A stretch of DNA of 7,716 bases from Candidatus Babeliales bacterium (GTDB lineage Bacteria; Babelota; Babeliae; Babelales; JANWKD01): positions 1 through 7,716 of the forward strand of contig JANWKD010000072.1 in assembly GCA_025451595.1 (NCBI GenBank), read 5' to 3'. The translations under genes and the position numbers were made by a program. Below the pieces are notes generated by a model. That model was given only the letters and a program-made list of their open reading frames with translations. It was not told where the DNA came from and made no database searches. Positions 6,114 to 7,716 of this stretch are shown one piece after another. Within the stretch, counting starts at the first letter, position 1; each line of letters starts with the position of its first letter.

Positions 6114-6497
6114 ATGAATATTTACGTAGGAAATTTGTCCCGATCTGTTACTGAAGAAATGTTAAAACAATTATTTGAATCTTTTGGTTCAGTTAAATCC
6201 ATTAAGCTTATTAAAGATAAGTTTACTGGTGCAGTTCGTGGATTTGCTTTCGTTGAAATGGATGACGCTACGCAAGCGCAAGAAGCTATCAACAACTTAA
6301 ATGGTCGTGATTTTGAAGGTCGCACGTTAACAGTTAATGAAGCGCATGACAGAGAAGATCGTCCTCGTTCTCCAAGACCGCAGGGTGGTTCTAATGGTGG
6401 TGGTAGCCGTTTTGGTAAGCCACGTCGTTTTAATAACGATTCATCATCATCTTCTAATGGTGGTGGTTGGAACCCTCGTTCTTCAAACCGTTATTAA
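6114..6497 (+). CDS. Single-RRM RNA-binding protein with Gly/Ser-rich tail
   Basis: This 127-residue protein is of the short bacterial RRM type, like cyanobacterial Rbp proteins. One RNA-recognition motif fills residues 1-78. RNP2 is IYVGNL (3-8) and RNP1 is RGFAFVEM (42-49), with the exposed aromatics Y4, F44 and F46 in place for stacking on RNA bases. The tail 79-127 is disordered and rich in Gly, Ser, Arg and Asn, with two SNGGG repeats and a five-Ser run, similar to RGG-like tails. It probably acts in the cytoplasm as an mRNA-binding protein or RNA chaperone. Start choice: the frame is open upstream to a TTG at 6072, adding MLFIFLILIFEFFY, but this is translated T-rich leader, and the RRM begins right at ATG 6114 as usual in the family. 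The ribosome site is weak (GAG at 6102-6104). It is monocistronic, with a strong terminator after it. Confidence 0.93.
   Translation: MNIYVGNLSRSVTEEMLKQLFESFGSVKSIKLIKDKFTGAVRGFAFVEMDDATQAQEAINNLNGRDFEGRTLTVNEAHDREDRPRSPRPQGGSNGGGSRFGKPRRFNNDSSSSSNGGGWNPRSSNRY
6389..6467 (+). repeat. 16-bp direct repeat in the RRM protein tail
   Basis: TTCTAATGGTGGTGGT occurs identically at 6389-6404 and 6452-6467 in the same reading frame, encoding SNGGG twice. A TCATCATCATCT serine run at 6441-6452 lies directly before the second copy. The pattern suggests slippage or recent duplication in the disordered tail, whose length may vary between strains. Confidence 0.75.
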
Positions 6498-6507
6498 TTT
6501 AGAACTG

Positions 6508-6545
6508 ATAAAAGGTCAGAGTTATCTCTGGCCTTTTATTTTTAT
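6508..6545 (+). terminator. Intrinsic terminator after the RRM gene, likely also used by ybjQ
   Basis: ATAAAAGGTCAGAG (6508-6521) pairs with CTCTGGCCTTTTAT (6526-6539) through 14 pairs, one of them a U-G wobble, around a 4-nt TTAT loop. T-rich sequence follows. In the opposite direction it sits just past the ybjQ stop with one C-A mismatch and could terminate that transcript too. Confidence 0.85.
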
Positions 6546-6549
6546 ACTT

Positions 6550-6891
6550 TTAATCCTTTTTTCTTTCAGCTATTACTGCCGTGCCATAGGCTATCACTTC
6601 AGTGATCCCTGGCGCAATTTCATTCGCATCATAGCGCATTCCTATAATTGCATTAGCGCCGATCTCTTGCGCATGCTCAATTAAGATTTCAAAAGCATCC
6701 TGGCGAGTTTTTTCACATAATGCAGTATAATTGATATTTTTTCCACCAAAAATCGTTTGCAATCCCGCTTGCAACGATTTTAAAGCGTTCAAAGAACGAA
6801 CTGATACTCCTCGCACAACACTTAATGATCTAACTATTGTATAACCGGGCAATTCAAATGATGTTGTCACCATTTCAATACCAATTTTCAT
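6550..6891 (-). CDS. ybjQ: YbjQ/UPF0145 family protein
   Basis: This 113-residue protein belongs to the YbjQ (UPF0145, DUF74) family, small proteins whose exact role is unsettled; they have been suggested to bind heavy metals and form pentamers. Family landmarks are PGYTIVRSLSVVRGVSVRS (15-33), the central FGG (48-50), GANAIIGMRYD (78-88) and the C-terminal TEVIAYGTAV (97-106). Length is normal (E. coli YbjQ is about 107). The ATG at 6891 has AAAGGA about 7 nt upstream; M7 would also be possible but has no better site. It starts 12 nt after the ribBA stop on the same strand, so the two are probably co-transcribed, though no functional link is known. Confidence 0.93.
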   Translation of the reverse strand: MKIGIEMVTTSFELPGYTIVRSLSVVRGVSVRSLNALKSLQAGLQTIFGGKNINYTALCEKTRQDAFEILIEHAQEIGANAIIGMRYDANEIAPGITEVIAYGTAVIAERKKD

Positions 6892-6903
6892 ATAATTATC
6901 CTT

Positions 6904-7716
6904 TCATATCGATAGCAAATGTCCCATTTTTTTACACTTGGTGGCAAGATATTTTTGATTATGTTTATTGGGGGTAATTTCTAAGGGAATTCGTTCTTCA
7001 ATCTCAATACCATAGCTCGTTAAATTTTCTATTTTACTGGGGTTATTGGTAAGCATCTTAATTTTCTGTATCGAAAAATATTTTAGTATTTGCGCTGCCA
7101 ATGCATAATCACGCAAATCTGTCTTAAAGCCAAGATGATAATTTGCTTCCACCGTATCAAGTCCTTGATCTTGTAAAGCATACGCTCGAATCTTATTTTC
7201 AAGACCAATACCACGACCTTCTTGATTTAAATATATTAAAATTCCACCTTCAGCTTGGATCATCTGCAGAGCTAAATCAAGTTGATTTCCACAATCACAA
7301 CGCTTTGACCCTAAAACGTCTCCGGTAAAACAGGATGAGTGCACACGAACAAAGGGAACAGAATCTGGCAATACGCTCTTTTTGACCAGCACCGTAATAC
7401 ATTGTCCGTCAATCTGATGTTTAAACGTTTTTAATAGAAAATCACCATATTGCGTAGGTAAATTAACTTGATCTATTTGATGGACGAGTAGCTCATTGCG
7501 ATATCTATAATTAATTAACTCTTTTATAGTAATAATTTTCAAGCCAAATTCATGTGCCATGCGCTCAAGATCTGGCATGCGCTTCATAGTGCCGTCATCA
7601 TGCATAATTTCACAAATAACCCCCGAAGGGTGTAGGCCTGCCAATCGTGCTAGATCTACTGCAGCTTCAGTATGGCCAGCGCGCTCTAAGACGCCGCCAT
7701 TCCGTGCGATTAATGG
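6904..7716 (-). CDS. ribBA: Riboflavin biosynthesis protein RibBA, C-terminal 270 residues (start outside window)
   Basis: This bifunctional enzyme supplies both early precursors of riboflavin: the RibB domain (3,4-dihydroxy-2-butanone 4-phosphate synthase) and the RibA domain (GTP cyclohydrolase II). The frame stays open to the right edge. The visible protein begins PLIARNGGVLERAGHTEAA, the end part of RibB (visible residues 1-66, including GVICEIMHDDG), so a start at TTG 7644 would be wrong. RibA covers about residues 75-270. Its zinc cysteines C129, C140 and C142 (SSCFTGD, KRCDCG) keep the spacing of C54/C65/C67 in E. coli RibA. The active-site segments NQEGRGIGLENKIRAYALQD (164-183), DLRDY and LTNNPSK are intact. 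The end GHLLSI matches the family terminus. Both domains look functional. The upstream region that might hold an FMN riboswitch is outside the window. ybjQ follows closely. Confidence 0.97.
   Translation of the reverse strand, partial: PLIARNGGVLERAGHTEAAVDLARLAGLHPSGVICEIMHDDGTMKRMPDLERMAHEFGLKIITIKELINYRYRNELLVHQIDQVNLPTQYGDFLLKTFKHQIDGQCITVLVKKSVLPDSVPFVRVHSSCFTGDVLGSKRCDCGNQLDLALQMIQAEGGILIYLNQEGRGIGLENKIRAYALQDQGLDTVEANYHLGFKTDLRDYALAAQILKYFSIQKIKMLTNNPSKIENLTSYGIEIEERIPLEITPNKHNQKYLATKCKKMGHLLSI

Noticed and set aside
6337..6684. 115-codon plus-strand frame overlapping the RRM tail and ybjQ
   Set aside because: It runs through the terminator and antisense to ybjQ, and its Val-rich start is the GGT repeat read out of frame.
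7642..7644. TTG as the start of a stand-alone RibA protein
   Set aside because: The codons upstream to the window edge encode conserved RibB residues (GGVLERAGHTEAAVDLARL), so the gene continues past the edge.
1..7716. CRISPR arrays, tRNA genes, insertion sequences or toxin-antitoxin pairs
   Set aside because: No regularly spaced repeats, cloverleaf-like segments, transposase motifs with terminal repeats, or small paired toxin-like genes were seen on reading both strands.

Overview
The window is AT-rich, gene-dense bacterial DNA read with the standard code. TGA is a real stop (it ends the photolyase and RibBA frames) and all 19 tryptophans of the first gene are TGG. Short intergenic gaps, secreted lysine/asparagine-rich proteins, several N-terminal hydrophobic signals and a mix of a few conserved housekeeping genes with unrecognised small ones suggest a Gram-negative bacterium with a small genome. 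A candidate lineage such as Dependentiae (TM6) would fit the style, but nothing here proves that; it is inference. No mobile element, CRISPR array, tRNA or rRNA was seen.

Layout from left to right. (1) Positions 1-827, plus strand: the 3' part of a gene with an extraordinary Trp/Asn/His-rich segment followed by a coiled coil, then a small exported coiled-coil protein. The two share an L-x-D-[QK]-V-A heptad motif and are separated by a perfect 12-bp hairpin. The block ends in a terminator hairpin that also serves the opposing genes. (2) Positions 4336-878, minus strand: an apparent three-gene operon of a small exported unknown protein, an M3-family zinc peptidase with an N-terminal membrane or signal segment (ATGA overlap between the two), and a metallo-beta-lactamase-fold hydrolase of the NAPE-PLD/RomA type. 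(3) Positions 4425-5783, plus strand: a complete class I CPD photolyase, transcribed divergently from the operon. (4) Positions 5784-6113: a roughly 330-bp gap with a plausible promoter and a strikingly U-rich leader. (5) Positions 6114-6497, plus strand: a single-RRM RNA-binding protein with a Gly/Ser/Arg/Asn tail and a good terminator. (6) Positions 7716-6550, minus strand: the C-terminal part of bifunctional RibBA (riboflavin synthesis), running off the right edge, followed 12 nt later by a YbjQ/UPF0145 protein.

How the genes work together: RibBA makes riboflavin precursors and photolyase uses FAD, but the two are not in one transcription unit, so this is only a metabolic link. The clearest functional units are the secreted coiled-coil pair on the left and the secreted-protein/M3-peptidase/MBL operon. 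The least explained items are the Trp-rich protein, the intercistronic hairpin, the unknown protein coupled to the peptidase, and the U-rich leader of the RRM gene.
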